Positions 9,265 to 21,289 of a stretch of 55,552 nt of DNA are shown here, one piece after another. Below the pieces are notes generated by a model. It was not told the origin of the DNA. It ran no database searches and saw nothing but the letters and a program-made list of their open reading frames with translations. Source of the stretch: Mycobacterium sp. GA-1841 (GTDB lineage: Bacteria > Actinomycetota > Actinomycetes > Mycobacteriales > Mycobacteriaceae); NCBI RefSeq assembly GCF_001954135.1, contig NZ_MBEQ01000071.1, positions 1 to 55,552 on the forward strand, given 5' to 3'. Position 1 is the first letter of the stretch; each line of letters starts with the position of its first letter. The position numbers and the translations under genes were made by a program.

Positions 9265-9858
9265 ATGGAAGCGTTCAACACTCACACCGGCATCGGCGTC
9301 CCGCTGCGGCGGTCCAATGTCGACACGGATCAAATCATCCCGGCCGTCTATTTGAAGCGGGTCACCCGAACGGGTTTCGAGGACGGATTGTTCGCCGCCT
9401 GGCGCACAGATCCGTCGTTCATTCTGAATCTGCCGCCATTCGACAAAGGCTCCGTGTTGGTCGCCGGCCCCGATTTCGGTACCGGATCATCGCGCGAACA
9501 TGCCGTCTGGGCACTCATGGACTATGGCTTCCGGGTGGTTATCTCATCCCGTTTCGCCGACATTTTCCGCGGCAACGCCGGCAAGGCCGGGCTATTGGCG
9601 GCCGAAGTCGCTCAGGACGATGTCGAGCTCTTGTGGAAGCTCATCGAGCAGAATCCGGGCCTGGAAATCACTGTGAATCTTCAAGATCGCAATGTCGTCG
9701 CCGGAACGGTTGTGGTGCCGTTCAGAATTGACGACTATACGGCCTGGCGGCTGCTCGAGGGACTCGACGATATAGGCCTTACGCTGCGGAAACTCTCTTC
9801 CATCGAGGATTACGAGAAGCGCAGGCCGGCCTGGAAGCCGCGTACTCTGCCGGCCTGA
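9265..9858 (+). CDS. leuD: 3-isopropylmalate dehydratase small subunit
   Basis: A 197-aa swivelling-domain subunit that completes the LeuCD active site. [20 protein letters not shown] (about residue 12) and [21 protein letters not shown] (about 70) are hallmark motifs, and [19 protein letters not shown] follows. ATG at 9265 is preceded by AGAGGA as ribosome-binding site; a longer in-frame opening upstream overlaps leuC and is not used. Same operon as leuC. Confidence 0.97.
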   Translation: MEAFNTHTGIGVPLRRSNVDTDQIIPAVYLKRVTRTGFEDGLFAAWRTDPSFILNLPPFDKGSVLVAGPDFGTGSSREHAVWALMDYGFRVVISSRFADIFRGNAGKAGLLAAEVAQDDVELLWKLIEQNPGLEITVNLQDRNVVAGTVVVPFRIDDYTAWRLLEGLDDIGLTLRKLSSIEDYEKRRPAWKPRTLPA

Positions 9859-9872
9859 TTTAAGGGTCGCAG

Positions 9873-9888
9873 GGGTGTTTTGACACCC
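9873..9888 (+). terminator. Short hairpin after leuD
   Basis: GGGTGT (9873-9878), TTTG loop, ACACCC (9883-9888), 15 bases after the leuD stop. A perfect 6-bp stem with no U-tract, as is common for mycobacterial terminators. The 214 bases between leuD and hupB otherwise hold the hupB promoter region. Confidence 0.4.
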
Positions 9889-10072
9889 GAATTCGCCGCC
9901 TGCCAAACCGGTTCTGGACCCTCCCGAGGGGAGACCAAGTGGGGCAAGCGGATTGCCGGATTGTTCGCTAGCTACGCCTGAAATTGCGCGTGGCTCTTGG
10001 AAATCAGTGGTCACAGGGTTTACCGTGTCCTCTAGTCGGTCCAAGGAGGACCACTGGTTTCGGAGGTTTTGG

Positions 10073-10717
10073 ATGAACAAAGCGGAGCTCATCGACGTAC
10101 TCACAACCAAACTGGGCACCGATCGTCGGCAGGCTACCGCCGCGGTCGAGAACGTTGTGGACACCATCGTCCGCGCGGTCCACAAGGGCGACAGCGTCAC
10201 GATCACCGGCTTCGGTGTTTTCGAACAGCGTCGTCGCGCTGCCCGGGTGGCGCGTAACCCGCGCACGGGCGAGACGGTGAAGGTCAAGCCCACCTCGGTG
10301 CCGGCTTTCCGTCCGGGCGCTCAGTTCAAGGCGGTTGTCTCTGGCGCGCAGCGTCTCCCGGCTGAGGGTCCGGCCGTCAAGCGTGGCGTGACCGCAGGCC
10401 CGGCCAAGCGCACCGCCGCCAAGAAGACCGCTGCCAAGAAGGCGCCGGCCAAGAAGGTGGCTGCCAAGAAGGCGCCGGCGAAGAAGGCCGCGACCAAGGC
10501 ACCGGCGAAGAAGGCCGCGACCAAGGCGCCGGCCAAGAAGGCCGCGACCAAGGCACCGGCCAAGAAGGCCGCGACCAAGGCACCGGCCAAGAAGGCCGCG
10601 ACCAAGGCGCCCGCCAAGAAGGCCGCGACCAAGGCACCGGCGAAGAAGGCCGCGACCAAGGCACCCGCCAAGAAGACGGCTGCCAAGAAGGCACCGGCCA
10701 AGAAGGGCCGCAAGTAA
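10073..10717 (+). CDS. hupB: Histone-like DNA-binding protein HU with mycobacterial basic tail
   Basis: A 214-aa nucleoid protein. Residues 1-90 are the HU fold: [20 protein letters not shown], then the conserved [20 protein letters not shown] and [14 protein letters not shown]. The rest is a low-complexity basic tail of Ala, Lys, Pro and Thr, including seven exact copies of APAKKAATK. Such tails are known in mycobacterial HupB/Hlp, where they add DNA compaction and are targets for lysine acetylation. The ATG at 10073 follows GGAGG at 10062; an in-frame opening 120 bases longer lacks HU similarity. It is monocistronic with its own terminator. Confidence 0.97.
   Translation: MNKAELIDVLTTKLGTDRRQATAAVENVVDTIVRAVHKGDSVTITGFGVFEQRRRAARVARNPRTGETVKVKPTSVPAFRPGAQFKAVVSGAQRLPAEGPAVKRGVTAGPAKRTAAKKTAAKKAPAKKVAAKKAPAKKAATKAPAKKAATKAPAKKAATKAPAKKAATKAPAKKAATKAPAKKAATKAPAKKAATKAPAKKTAAKKAPAKKGRK
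10472..10660 (+). repeat. Seven tandem 27-bp repeats in the hupB tail
   Basis: Seven consecutive 27-base units encode APAKKAATK without interruption. Units differ only at third positions of the Ala and Pro codons (gcg/gca, ccg/ccc, gcg/gcc). Copy number is likely to vary between strains by slippage or recombination. Confidence 0.9.
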
Positions 10718-10724
10718 TTCCGGT

Positions 10725-10767
10725 AAAGGCACGTCGCGAGCCCAAGGTCAGCTCGCGACGTGCCTTT
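10725..10767 (+). terminator. Strong intrinsic-type terminator after hupB
   Basis: A perfect 17-bp stem: the left arm 10725-10741 (AAAGGCACGTCGCGAGC) pairs with 10751-10767, with a 9-base loop and TTTCTC at the end. It begins 7 bases after the hupB stop and also lies at the 3' side of the convergent mutT1, so it may act in both directions. Confidence 0.9.
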
Positions 10768-10796
10768 CTCCGTGCCTGGGCCCGGTGCGGCTCTGT

Positions 10797-11777
10797 CTAG
10801 TGAGGCTTCGACAGCGGACTGCACATGTGGTCGGCCGCGATGAGCCGGCCGCCCACCAGGGACAGAACCCAGCTGCTACCTTTGCGATTTCCGGTCGTGG
10901 TGGGTCGCACCCCGTCGCGTTCGCACCACCAGGAGATCAGCCCCGGGATCACTTTGCCCTGTGAGCAGATCACCGGCGTGCCTGCGCGGGCAGCGATATC
11001 GAGCAGTCGATTCCGCGCCGCCTTGTGGTCGTGCGCGTAACCCTCTTCCGACAGGGCCGGCTCATTGTGGATGTCGACGCCGAGTTCTTCAGCCAATGGC
11101 GTAATCGTCTGATGACAGCGCAGGCGGTCTGCGGCATACAACGTCGTCGCACCGAACGCGAGCAACTGGCCGACCAGTGACTCGGCCTGGGCGCGCCCCT
11201 TCTTGTCCAGCGGCCGCTTACGATCGTCACCTTTGAATCGCGACCTTCGGCCGGCCGACCCGTGCCGCACGACAATCACGGTCTTGGTATCCGGCGGGTA
11301 TTTTGCAAAGCGGCGCAACACTTTTCGATCGTGCTCATAGTGAAGCTCGGTGGACGCCGCATCGATCGGCAGCCAAACCAGCTTGTCCACCTCATCGTTG
11401 GGCGTGAACTCACCGGCCGTCGCGCGGGCGGCCCAGTACCAGACTCGTTTCTTGCCCTCTGGCACAGCGTAGGAGATCGAACCGAGGCGTCGACCCAAAA
11501 CCGCGTGATGGCCGGTTTCTTCGTCGACTTCGCGGACCGCGGCCACCGGTTCGATCTCACCGGGATCGAGCTTGCCCTTGGGAAATGACCAATCGTCGTA
11601 GCGCGGACGGTGCACCAGCGCGACTTCGATGCCGCCGGCCGAGCTGGCCGAGCCGGCAGAGCCGGCCGCGTCGGCCCGCGGCCGCCAGAGCACGGCACCG
11701 GCCGCCGACACGGTCGGAACCGACTTGTCCGCTGTCGTCTTGTCGTTCGACAACCTCAACTCCTGCAGGTCGTGCAC
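10797..11777 (-). CDS. mutT1: MutT1-type Nudix hydrolase with histidine phosphatase domain
   Basis: A 326-aa two-domain enzyme as in mycobacterial MutT1, which removes oxidised guanine nucleotides and can act on diadenosine polyphosphates. Domain 1 (about 20-160) carries the Nudix box [22 protein letters not shown] with the REVxEE-type core. Domain 2 (about 165-326) is a phosphoglycerate-mutase-type phosphatase with [10 protein letters not shown] (catalytic His) and ADRLRCHQT. It is 24 bases downstream of ppk on the same strand and probably co-transcribed. The GTG start at 11777 gives a short low-complexity leader; a later start inside the first 20 residues is possible. Confidence 0.93.
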   Translation of the reverse strand: MHDLQELRLSNDKTTADKSVPTVSAAGAVLWRPRADAAGSAGSASSAGGIEVALVHRPRYDDWSFPKGKLDPGEIEPVAAVREVDEETGHHAVLGRRLGSISYAVPEGKKRVWYWAARATAGEFTPNDEVDKLVWLPIDAASTELHYEHDRKVLRRFAKYPPDTKTVIVVRHGSAGRRSRFKGDDRKRPLDKKGRAQAESLVGQLLAFGATTLYAADRLRCHQTITPLAEELGVDIHNEPALSEEGYAHDHKAARNRLLDIAARAGTPVICSQGKVIPGLISWWCERDGVRPTTTGNRKGSSWVLSLVGGRLIAADHMCSPLSKPH

Positions 11778-11801
11778 CGGTACCCCGTTGCCAGGCCCGG
11801 G

Positions 11802-14009
11802 TCAGGGATGCCGGTGGCGTTCCATCAGCGATACCTGGTGATCGCGGACTGTTTGTCCTTCCTGTGGCAGCGCGGTCCAATGACCGTCCGCCTGCAACTC
11901 CCAGCACCGGGTGGCCGGGTCCATTGCGGACTCGAACACCGCGTTGAGTTGGCCGGTCAATCGTGGATCCTTGACCTGAGCCATCACCTCGACGCGGCGG
12001 TCGAGATTACGATGCATCATGTCGGCACTGCCGATCCAGAACTCGTTGATGGCGCGGAAATGAATTATCCGCGAGTGCTCGAGGAAACGCCCGAGGATCG
12101 AGCGCACCGTGATGTTGTCGGAATACCCGGCTACGCCCGGCCTCAAAGCACAGATGCCGCGTACCACGATGTCGATCGGGATCCCGGCCTGCGAGGCCCG
12201 GTACAGCGCGTCGATGACCTGTTCGTCGACCAGTGCGTTGGCCTTCAACCGAATTCCGGTGGTGGCTCCCTCATGATGCGCGGCGATCTCGCGATCGATG
12301 CGCTCGATGATGCCTTTGCGTACCCCGCGGGGTGCCACCAGCAGATTGCGGTAGGAATCCTTGCGGGAGTATCCGGTCAGGGAGTTGAACAGATCGGTGA
12401 GGTCGGCACCGATGTCCGGATCGGCGGTGAGCAGCCCCACATCTTCGTACAGCCGCGCGGTTTTCGGGTTGTAGTTGCCGGTTCCGATATGGCAGTACCG
12501 ACGGATCGTCGACCCTTCCCGCCGCACCACCAGGCAGGTCTTGCAGTGGGTCTTGAGTCCGATCAATCCGTAGACCACATGAACCCCGGCCTGTTCGAGC
12601 GCCCTGGCCCATTTGATGTTGGCCTGCTCGTCGAAGCGGGCCTTGATCTCCACGAGGGCGACCACCTGTTTGCCGGCCTCGGCCGCGTCGATCAGCGCGT
12701 TGACGATGGGGGAGTCGCCGGAGGTGCGGTACAGCGTCTGCTTGATGGCCAGCACGTTGGGATCGGCCGCGGCTTGCTCGATGAAGCGCTGCACTGTGGT
12801 GGAGAACGAGTCATAGGGATGGTGCACCAACACATCCCCGTCGCGCAGCGTGGAGAAAATACTCTTGGGTGTCTCCCGCTCGCCGAATGCCGGCGGGGTG
12901 GCGGGGACGAAGGGGCGGTCCTTCAGAAGCGGTCGATCCACGTTGTAGATCTGCCACAGCGCAGACAGGTCCAGCAGCCCGGGCACTTCGATGACATCGC
13001 CGGGCGCCACATCCAGTTCGCGCAGCAACAGCTCGAGCATGCTCTCGGTCATGTCGTCGGACACTTCCAAGCGGACCGGTGAACCGAAACGCCTGCGCGC
13101 CAGTTCACGTTCGAGCGCTTGCAGCAGGTCCTCGTCGCGATCTTCTTCGACTTCGAAGTCGGCGTTGCGGGTGATCCGGAATGCGTGATGTTCCACGATC
13201 TCCAGACCGGGGAACAACACCGGCAGGAACGCCGCGATGAGTTCCTCCATCGGCAGGAAACGCAGCACTGTCGATCCGTCGGCCGGTGGGCTCAATTGCA
13301 CGAAGCGGCCGACGTTATCGGGCACCTTGATCCTGGCGAAGTGCTGTCCGCCATCTTCGGGATGCTTGACGGTGATGGCCAGATTGAGGCTCAGCCCACT
13401 GACGAACGGGAACGGGTGGGCCGGGTCGACCGCCAGCGGGGTCAGGACCGGGAACACCTGTTCGTGAAAGTACGTCGAGAGCTTCGCGCGTTCAGCCTCG
13501 TCCAGCTGGGCCCAGTTGACGATGACGATGCCCTCTTCGGCCAGCGCCGGGCGTACCGAGCTGAGGAACACCTTGGCGTGGCGGTTGGCGATCTGCTGGG
13601 TGCGTTCGTTGATGCGGCGCAACTGCTCCCGCGGCGAGAGGCCGTCGGCCGAGCGCACCGAGAGTCCCATCTCGTCGCGCCGTTTGAGACCGGCCACCCG
13701 GACCATGTAGAACTCGTCGAGATTGGAGGCGAAGATCGCCAGGAACTTCGCCCGCTCCAGCAGGGGGAGCGATGGGTCGGCGGCCAGTGCCAGTACCCGG
13801 GCGTTGAAATCCAGCCAGCTCAGTTCGCGGTTGAGGTAGCGGTCTTCGGGCAGCGCATCGTCCACCGCCGGTGAGGTCGCCGCAGGCGGCGCTTCGGGCG
13901 TCGACGACTCGACCAGCGGCCCCGATGCGGCTGCGGAGACGTCCCGTTGGCCGTCGGCCGGCCTGGTCCCGGGTTCAGCTTCGGTGGCTTCGCTCACCCG
14001 TCCGATCAT
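11802..14009 (-). CDS. ppk: Polyphosphate kinase 1
   Basis: A 735-aa Ppk1, which reversibly polymerises the gamma-phosphate of ATP into polyphosphate. After a variable N-terminal 50 residues the N domain starts with [21 protein letters not shown]. Core motifs include FFHPYDSF-type [51 protein letters not shown] and [24 protein letters not shown]; the last contains the autophosphorylated His (HIGTGNYN). Length is typical. It lies in the cofC-ppk-mutT1 order known from M. tuberculosis. Confidence 0.97.
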   Translation of the reverse strand: MIGRVSEATEAEPGTRPADGQRDVSAAASGPLVESSTPEAPPAATSPAVDDALPEDRYLNRELSWLDFNARVLALAADPSLPLLERAKFLAIFASNLDEFYMVRVAGLKRRDEMGLSVRSADGLSPREQLRRINERTQQIANRHAKVFLSSVRPALAEEGIVIVNWAQLDEAERAKLSTYFHEQVFPVLTPLAVDPAHPFPFVSGLSLNLAITVKHPEDGGQHFARIKVPDNVGRFVQLSPPADGSTVLRFLPMEELIAAFLPVLFPGLEIVEHHAFRITRNADFEVEEDRDEDLLQALERELARRRFGSPVRLEVSDDMTESMLELLLRELDVAPGDVIEVPGLLDLSALWQIYNVDRPLLKDRPFVPATPPAFGERETPKSIFSTLRDGDVLVHHPYDSFSTTVQRFIEQAAADPNVLAIKQTLYRTSGDSPIVNALIDAAEAGKQVVALVEIKARFDEQANIKWARALEQAGVHVVYGLIGLKTHCKTCLVVRREGSTIRRYCHIGTGNYNPKTARLYEDVGLLTADPDIGADLTDLFNSLTGYSRKDSYRNLLVAPRGVRKGIIERIDREIAAHHEGATTGIRLKANALVDEQVIDALYRASQAGIPIDIVVRGICALRPGVAGYSDNITVRSILGRFLEHSRIIHFRAINEFWIGSADMMHRNLDRRVEVMAQVKDPRLTGQLNAVFESAMDPATRCWELQADGHWTALPQEGQTVRDHQVSLMERHRHP

Positions 14010-14036
14010 TCCTTATCGCGAGGGTCCGCGGCTACC

Positions 14037-15765
<1,729 letters not shown>

Positions 15766-15778
15766 GTGAGGCGCAGCT

Positions 15779-16885
15779 ATGGACGGCTGGTACGGAGATT
15801 CCACTCGCAGCGTCAAAGCTGTTGGCCTGGAATCGATCCCCGGGCAACCGGTGGCACCCGTCCCGGTGCCGGCTTCTGCGTACCATCTCTCACCCGATGA
15901 GGCCGAGCCGCTGGACAGCTACGGCCGCAGCTCGAATCCCTCCTGGCGTCAGCTGGAAGCGGCGCTGGCCGAACTCGAGGGAGCTGCCGGCGCACTGACA
16001 TTCGGCTCGGGTATGGCCGCGATCACCGCGGCACTTCGCGTGCTGGCCAAACCCGGCGCCACCCTCGTCGTTCCCGCCGACGGGTACTATCAGGTCCGCC
16101 GATATGCCGCCGAATACCTTGCCCCGCAAGGAATCACCGTGATCGAGGCGCAAACGTCCGACCTCTGCGAGGCGGCCGCGGGGGCCGATGTGGTGCTGGC
16201 CGAGACACCGGCCAACCCGGGGCTCGACGTCGTCGACCTCCATCGGCTCGCGATGACCTGTCGCGGCCACGGCGCCACCCTGCTCGTCGACAACACCACC
16301 GCCACTCCGTTCGGGCAGCAGCCGCTGTCACTGGGCGCCGATCTCGTGGTCGCCAGTGCCACCAAAGCACTGTCGGGTCACAGCGATCTGATCGCCGGTT
16401 ACGTCGCGGGCAGTCAACAAGAACTGCTGGCCGCGGTGGAGCGCGAGCGGCTGCTGGCCGGGCCGATCCTCGGCGCGTTCGAGGCCTGGTTGGTGTTGCG
16501 CAGCCTCGGCAGCGCCGGTCTGCGTTTCGAGCGGCAGTGCCAGAACGCCGCCGCCCTGGCGTTGATGCTGCGTGACCATCCCGCCGTGCGCTCGGTGCGC
16601 TACCCGGGATTGCCCGACGATCCGGCACACGAGTTGGCAGCCGCGCAGATGAAACGGTTCGGCGGCTTGGTGTCCATCGAGTTGGCCGACGCCGCCGCCG
16701 TGCACGCCCTGGTGGAGCGCAGCGCGTTGCTGATCGCGTCGACCAGCTTCGGCGGGATGCACACTTCGGTCGATCGCCGGGCCCGCTGGGGCGACCCGGT
16801 GCCGGCCGGCTTCGCCCGTATCTCGGCGGGAATAGAGGACACCGAGGACCTCCTCGCCGACATCAACCGGGCACTGAGAGGCTGA
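15779..16885 (+). CDS. PLP-dependent Cys/Met-metabolism enzyme (cystathionine gamma-lyase-like)
   Basis: A 368-aa enzyme of the trans-sulfuration family (cystathionine gamma-lyase, beta-lyase or gamma-synthase). YGRSSNPSWRQLEAALAELEGA (about 41) is the conserved phosphate-side segment. FGSGMAAITAAL (about 76) binds PLP, LLVDNTTATPFGQQPLSLGADLVV holds the pyridine-N aspartate, and SATKALSGHSDLIAGYV (about 196) holds the Schiff-base Lys. The C-terminus RISAGIEDTEDLLADINRAL is standard. The exact reaction cannot be fixed by eye. It is between gpsA and ddl, where other mycobacteria also have it. Confidence 0.9.
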   Translation: MDGWYGDSTRSVKAVGLESIPGQPVAPVPVPASAYHLSPDEAEPLDSYGRSSNPSWRQLEAALAELEGAAGALTFGSGMAAITAALRVLAKPGATLVVPADGYYQVRRYAAEYLAPQGITVIEAQTSDLCEAAAGADVVLAETPANPGLDVVDLHRLAMTCRGHGATLLVDNTTATPFGQQPLSLGADLVVASATKALSGHSDLIAGYVAGSQQELLAAVERERLLAGPILGAFEAWLVLRSLGSAGLRFERQCQNAAALALMLRDHPAVRSVRYPGLPDDPAHELAAAQMKRFGGLVSIELADAAAVHALVERSALLIASTSFGGMHTSVDRRARWGDPVPAGFARISAGIEDTEDLLADINRALRG

Positions 16886-16946
16886 AACGCCAGGTCGGGA
16901 TGCGCCGGAAGGGCCCAGCCGCCCGGGACGGTAGCCTCTCTAGGTT

Positions 16947-18068
16947 GTGAGCGCCCGCAATCAGACCGGATCCCGCACCCGCGTCGCCGTCGTCTACGGC
17001 GGGCGTAGCTCGGAGCACGCCATCTCGTGCGTGTCGGCGGGCAGCATCCTGCGCAACCTCGACCCGGAACGGTTCGAGGTGGTGGCGGTGGGAATCACTC
17101 CCGGCGGTTCCTGGATGTTGACCGATGGCCGGCCCGATACGCTCGCGATCACCGACGGGCAGCTGCCCGAGGTCACCGAGACATCCGGTACCGAGCTCGC
17201 GATACCGGCCGCCCCCAACCGCAGCGGACAGATGCTGGCGCTGAGCAACGGCCCCGGTGAGTTGCTGGACGCCGTCGATGTGGTTTTCCCGGTGCTTCAC
17301 GGGCCCTACGGGGAGGACGGCACCATCCAGGGTCTGCTCGAGCTGGCCGGGATTCCGTACGTGGGCTCCGGGGTGCTGTCGAGTGCCGCCGGAATGGACA
17401 AGGAATTCACGAAAAAGCTGCTGGCCGCAGAGGGGTTGCCGATCGGCGACTTCGTGGTGTTGCGGTCCAGGGACGTGACCGTCGATCTCGAAGACCGCGC
17501 ACGTCTCGGCCTGCCGGTGTTCGTCAAACCCGCCCGCGGTGGGTCTTCGATCGGCGTGAGCCGGGTCGCCGCGTGGGATGAACTGCCCGCCGCGATCGAG
17601 TTGGCGCGTCGCCATGACCCGAAGGTCATAGTCGAGGCGGCGGTCCCGGGGCGCGAGTTGGAATGCGGTGTGCTCGAGTTTCCCGACGGCAGTGTGGAAG
17701 CCAGCACGGTGGGCGAGATCCGGGTGGCCGGCGTGCGGGGCCGCGAAGACGGTTTCTACGACTTCGCCACGAAATACCTTGTCGATGCGGCCGAACTGGA
17801 CGTCCCGGCCAAGGTCGACGACGACATCGCCGAGGAGGTCCGCCGGCTGGCCGTGCGAGCCTTCACTGCGATCGACTGCCAGGGACTGGCCCGCGTCGAC
17901 TTCTTCCTCACCGATGACGGACCGGTGATCAACGAGATCAACACGATGCCGGGCTTCACCACGATCTCCATGTTCCCGCGGATGTGGGCGGCCAGCGGAG
18001 TCGATTATCCGACGCTGCTGACCGCGATGGTCGACACCGCCCTGGCCCGCGGCACCGGCCTGCGCTGA
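16947..18068 (+). CDS. ddl: D-alanine--D-alanine ligase
   Basis: A 373-aa ATP-grasp enzyme joining two D-Ala for peptidoglycan; the target of D-cycloserine. The N-terminus carries [54 protein letters not shown] (about 113) is the family signature. Next come [16 protein letters not shown] (ATP loop) and [20 protein letters not shown] (about 330; metal and D-Ala site). The start is GTG at 16947. It ends 4 bases before the convergent DUF3515 gene. Confidence 0.97.
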   Translation: MSARNQTGSRTRVAVVYGGRSSEHAISCVSAGSILRNLDPERFEVVAVGITPGGSWMLTDGRPDTLAITDGQLPEVTETSGTELAIPAAPNRSGQMLALSNGPGELLDAVDVVFPVLHGPYGEDGTIQGLLELAGIPYVGSGVLSSAAGMDKEFTKKLLAAEGLPIGDFVVLRSRDVTVDLEDRARLGLPVFVKPARGGSSIGVSRVAAWDELPAAIELARRHDPKVIVEAAVPGRELECGVLEFPDGSVEASTVGEIRVAGVRGREDGFYDFATKYLVDAAELDVPAKVDDDIAEEVRRLAVRAFTAIDCQGLARVDFFLTDDGPVINEINTMPGFTTISMFPRMWAASGVDYPTLLTAMVDTALARGTGLR

Positions 18069-18072
18069 CGGA

Positions 18073-18654
18073 TCAACCCGCCGGGGCCGGCGCGGGTTCC
18101 TGGGCAGCCATGGTGCGCGCGATCTGACCGGAGATCTGTTGAATGGGTGTCGGGCCCGAACCGGCCGGCAACGTCAGTGCGACATAGACCGGACGGTCCA
18201 CCGCATACCAGGTGCTGCGGCTCTGATCGTCGGCCTCGCCCCCCGGGCTGCCCACGCCGGATTCTCCCACCCGGAACCACTGGATCTCGTCGACCACCTG
18301 CAGCGGAGCTCCCACGACAAAGTCCGAGGGCCGCTCCACACCGCAGCGCAGCACCACCGGTTCGGTGTCCGGCTCGGCGCGCCACGCTGCGGTTCCCGGC
18401 GGCGTCGGGTCGACGGTTGGGGCCCGCCGAAAATCGCCCAACTGTTGCGGAAGCGCGTTCAGCAGGTCACGGCACTGCTGGCTGTCGGCCTGGGGGGCGG
18501 GCACCGACGGGATGGCGACGGGTTGTTGCTCCGGTGAGCGTTGCCGTGACGCGGCGATGCCCAGCACGGTGATCAGCACCGACACCGCGACCACCACCGC
18601 AGCGATCAGCAGGGCGCGGGGCGGGCCATCGGTGGTGGCGGGCGAGTCGGTCAC
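18073..18654 (-). CDS. DUF3515 membrane-anchored protein (Rv2980-like)
   Basis: A 193-aa protein with one N-terminal transmembrane segment (ALLIAAVVVAVSVLITVLGIA, about residues 14-34) and an extracytoplasmic domain with two conserved Cys (CRDLLNALPQQLGDFRR and VVLRCGVERPSDF). This matches the DUF3515 family of actinobacteria, which lies beside ddl and thiL in mycobacteria. No enzyme motif is visible and the function is unknown. Confidence 0.85.
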   Translation of the reverse strand: MTDSPATTDGPPRALLIAAVVVAVSVLITVLGIAASRQRSPEQQPVAIPSVPAPQADSQQCRDLLNALPQQLGDFRRAPTVDPTPPGTAAWRAEPDTEPVVLRCGVERPSDFVVGAPLQVVDEIQWFRVGESGVGSPGGEADDQSRSTWYAVDRPVYVALTLPAGSGPTPIQQISGQIARTMAAQEPAPAPAG

Positions 18655-18664
18655 GCCACCAACT

Positions 18665-18907
18665 CTATGGCTGGCCGCTGCCGGCGATGGGGCAGGTCAA
18701 GGTCCGGGTGATCCCGGAGACCTGCTGCACCGCGGGCACCACATCGGACTGCAGGACTGCCAGGGTGTCCGCGCTGATGCGCAGGACCACGTCGTAGGGC
18801 CCGGTCACAGATTCCGCGGTGACCACGCCGGGCAGCGCAGCGAGTTGCTTGGCGACGACTTCGGCGCGGCCCACCTCGGTCTGGATCAGCACGTAAGCCT
18901 CCACCAC
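18665..18907 (-). CDS. Stand-alone AsnC/Lrp ligand-binding-domain protein
   Basis: An 80-aa protein containing only the ferredoxin-like RAM/Lrp effector domain (EAYVLIQTEVGRAEVVAKQL, PGVVTAESVTGPYDVVLRIS, VSGITRTLTCP). There is no DNA-binding helix-turn-helix. Such small proteins assemble into oligomers and may bind amino acids; the function in mycobacteria is unclear. The GTG at 18907 follows GGAGGAGAT as ribosome-binding site. It is 10 bases upstream of the DUF3515 gene and divergent from thiL. Confidence 0.85.
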   Translation of the reverse strand: MVEAYVLIQTEVGRAEVVAKQLAALPGVVTAESVTGPYDVVLRISADTLAVLQSDVVPAVQQVSGITRTLTCPIAGSGQP

Positions 18908-19015
18908 CGGCGATCTCCTCCGTCTCGCTGCATAAACTGCTGGCCGCAGGCACCAAACGTACCGCAGGTCCGGACCGGGCCCGCCGGATGCGGCACCCGA
19001 CCGGCAGGAGACAAG

Positions 19016-19996
19016 ATGACAGGTGATGTTCCCGGTACGGACAGGGACGACACCCTGGCGACCGCCGGTGAATTCGTCGTCATCGACCGGCTGGTGGCCG
19101 GGCGTACCCAATCCTCGGCCGTCACACTCGGTCCGGGCGACGACGCGGCGGTGGTGACGACGACGGACGGGCGCACGGTGATCTCCACCGACATGTTGGT
19201 GCAGGATCGGCATTTCCGCCTCGACTGGTCTTCGCCGCACGACATCGGCCGCAAGGCCATCGCCCAAAATGCCGCCGACATCGAAGCGATGGGCGCTGCG
19301 GCCACCGCCTTCGTGGTGGCGTTCGGCGCACCGGGGGACACCTCGGTGACCGCCGCGGCCGAGGTGTCTGACGGATTGTGGGACGAAGCGCGGTTGGTGG
19401 GTGCCGGCATCGCCGGCGGAGACCTCGTCCGTGCACCGCTGTGGGTGATATCTGTCACGGTGCTCGGCGACCTCGGCGGCCGGGAACCGGTGCGCCGCAG
19501 CGGTGCCCGCGTCGGCGACATCGTCGCGATCGCCGGTGAACTGGGCCGCTCGGCAGCCGGATACGCGTTACTGCACCGCGGCATAGAAGGGCAAGCCGGG
19601 TTCTCCGAACTGCGACAGCGGCATCGGACACCGCAGCCGCCCTACGGCCAGGGTGCGCTGGCCGCTGCGGCAGGGGCATCGGCGATGACCGACGTCTCCG
19701 ACGGTCTGCTGGCCGATCTCGGCCACATCGCGTCGGCTTCCGGCGTCGTCGTCGACGTGGATCGCAGTGCCCTGGACGGCGATCGGGCGGCCGTCGCCGC
19801 GGCCGCGGCCCGGACAGGCGAGGATCCGTGGGAATGGGTACTGGGTGGTGGTGAGGACCATGCGCTGGTGGCGACGTTCCCGGGCGCGGTGCCGACCGGT
19901 TGGCGCGTCATCGGACGGGTGCTCGACGGAGCGCCACAGGTGCTTGTCGACGGCGCCGCGTGGGCGGGAAACCGTGGATGGCAATCGTTTGACTGA
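19016..19996 (+). CDS. thiL: Thiamine-monophosphate kinase
   Basis: A 326-aa kinase making thiamine diphosphate. VTLGPGDDAAVVTTTDGRT (about 42) is the conserved Gly-Asp-Asp-Ala motif that binds metal and nucleotide. STDMLVQDRHF, IGRKAIAQNAADIEAMGA, then MTDVSDGLLADLGHIA (about 223) and the C-terminal GGGEDHALVATFP (about 279) complete the family pattern. ATG at 19016 follows CAGGAGACA. ung follows 18 bases downstream. Confidence 0.96.
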   Translation: MTGDVPGTDRDDTLATAGEFVVIDRLVAGRTQSSAVTLGPGDDAAVVTTTDGRTVISTDMLVQDRHFRLDWSSPHDIGRKAIAQNAADIEAMGAAATAFVVAFGAPGDTSVTAAAEVSDGLWDEARLVGAGIAGGDLVRAPLWVISVTVLGDLGGREPVRRSGARVGDIVAIAGELGRSAAGYALLHRGIEGQAGFSELRQRHRTPQPPYGQGALAAAAGASAMTDVSDGLLADLGHIASASGVVVDVDRSALDGDRAAVAAAAARTGEDPWEWVLGGGEDHALVATFPGAVPTGWRVIGRVLDGAPQVLVDGAAWAGNRGWQSFD

Positions 19997-20014
19997 CCCG
20001 GACCGCTAAGTTGG

Positions 20015-20761
20015 ATGTCCGTGACTACGGAGGCGACGAGCAACACCACGGAGACGGACGCCGGCAACGCTGCAACGGCAGGTGCGCGTCCTTTGAACGA
20101 ACTCGTCGAGGCGGGCTGGGCCCGCGCGCTCGAGCCGGTGGGAGCGCACGTCGCACAGATGGGGGAGTTCCTGCGGGACGAGCTGAGCGCCGGTCGACGG
20201 TATCTGCCCGCCGGTCAGAATATACTGCGTGCCTTCACTTTTCCGTTCGATCAGGTGCGTGTGCTGATCGTCGGTCAGGATCCGTACCCGACGCCGGGAC
20301 ACGCCGTCGGCCTGAGTTTCTCGGTGGCTGCGGATGTGCGCCCCCTGCCACGCAGTCTGTCGAACATCTTCACCGAGTACACCGACGATCTGGGTTACCC
20401 GCCACCGGCCAACGGTGATCTGACGACGTGGGCGCAGCGCGGCGTCCTGTTGCTCAACAGGGTGCTCACGGTCTCTCCGGGCGCTCCGGCCTCGCATCGT
20501 GGCAAGGGCTGGGAGGCGGTCACCGAGTGTGCGATCCGAGCTCTGGTGGCCCGCGAGCAGCCGATGGTCGCGATCCTGTGGGGGCGCGACGCCTCGACAC
20601 TCAAACCGATACTGGCAGAAGGTGACTGCGTGACGATCGAATCACCGCACCCGTCGCCGTTGTCGGCATCGCGAGGGTTCTTCGGATCCCGCCCGTTCAG
20701 CCGCGCCAACGAGCTGCTGCAGCAATTGGGTGCCGATCCGATCGACTGGCGATTGCCCTGA
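20015..20761 (+). CDS. ung: Uracil-DNA glycosylase
   Basis: A 248-aa family 1 UDG that removes uracil from DNA. The catalytic water-activating motif is [17 protein letters not shown] (about residue 87; Asp in GQDPY), and the DNA-intercalation loop is [21 protein letters not shown] (about 210). [19 protein letters not shown] is the uracil pocket. The N-terminal 30 residues are Thr/Ala-rich and variable, so a later start (for example GTG at 20021) is possible. It lies directly after thiL, as in M. tuberculosis. Confidence 0.97.
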   Translation: MSVTTEATSNTTETDAGNAATAGARPLNELVEAGWARALEPVGAHVAQMGEFLRDELSAGRRYLPAGQNILRAFTFPFDQVRVLIVGQDPYPTPGHAVGLSFSVAADVRPLPRSLSNIFTEYTDDLGYPPPANGDLTTWAQRGVLLLNRVLTVSPGAPASHRGKGWEAVTECAIRALVAREQPMVAILWGRDASTLKPILAEGDCVTIESPHPSPLSASRGFFGSRPFSRANELLQQLGADPIDWRLP

Positions 20762-20765
20762 ACGC

Positions 20766-21023
20766 TCAGGGCATCGGAACTGCCGGCGGCGCCGGGATCA
20801 CCGGCGGGGCCGGGATCGGCGACACCGGGGTTTCGATGACGGTGGTCTCGGTGTGGGTCGCCGGACCCTCCGAGGTCACCGGTACCTCGGTCGCCGAACG
20901 GGTCTCCGAGGTGGTCGTATTGCCGTCGGAGGTGGTTCCACCACACGCGGACAGCACCGAGCTGACTGCGACTGCGGCGGCAACCGCACAAAGACGTGTG
21001 TGCGATGCACGACAGAAGGTCAT
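20766..21023 (-). CDS. Small putative lipoprotein, Pro-rich
   Basis: An 85-aa protein. The N-terminus HTRLCAVAAAVAVSSVLSACGG is a type II signal peptide with lipobox LSAC (Cys about 27). The mature part is Thr/Ser-rich and ends in PIPAPPVIPAPPAVPMP. No family is recognised. The lipobox and size suggest a small surface lipoprotein. It is convergent with ung, 4 bases from its stop. Confidence 0.7.
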   Translation of the reverse strand: MTFCRASHTRLCAVAAAVAVSSVLSACGGTTSDGNTTTSETRSATEVPVTSEGPATHTETTVIETPVSPIPAPPVIPAPPAVPMP

Positions 21024-21094
21024 GGCGGCGGGTGATACCCCGCCGTGACCTCAGATAAACAGAGAGTGGTCGCGTGCCGTTCAGGCGAGCGACG

Positions 21095-21289
21095 TCAGCC
21101 GCGCGAGACCTTGCCGGCTTTGATGCAGGAGGTGCAGGCGTTCACGCGCTGCTTGTTGCCACCCGGACGCGCCACGGCACGCACCGACTGGATGTTCGGA
21201 TCCCACCGCCGGCTGGTCCGCCGATGCGAGTGCGACACCGACTTACCGAAGCCCGGGCCCTTTCCGCAGATATCGCACACGGCAGCCAT
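21095..21289 (-). CDS. rpmB: 50S ribosomal protein L28
   Basis: A 64-aa ribosomal protein. [27 protein letters not shown] is the L28 N-terminus, and [13 protein letters not shown] ends it. The paired CxxC motifs mark the zinc-binding (C+) form, so a zinc-free paralogue may exist elsewhere in the genome, as in other mycobacteria. It is divergent from the DAK2 gene, with 269 bases between them that probably hold both promoters. Confidence 0.96.
   Translation of the reverse strand: MAAVCDICGKGPGFGKSVSHSHRRTSRRWDPNIQSVRAVARPGGNKQRVNACTSCIKAGKVSRG

Noticed and set aside
10472..10660. CRISPR-like regular repeats
   Set aside because: The units are directly adjacent without spacers and encode the HupB tail.
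11610..13082. Long plus-strand open frame opposite ppk and mutT1
   Set aside because: Antisense shadow of two clear genes.
18365..19015. N-terminal extension of ThiL
   Set aside because: The extension overlaps two minus-strand genes and lacks ThiL similarity; the ATG at 19016 has a good ribosome-binding site.
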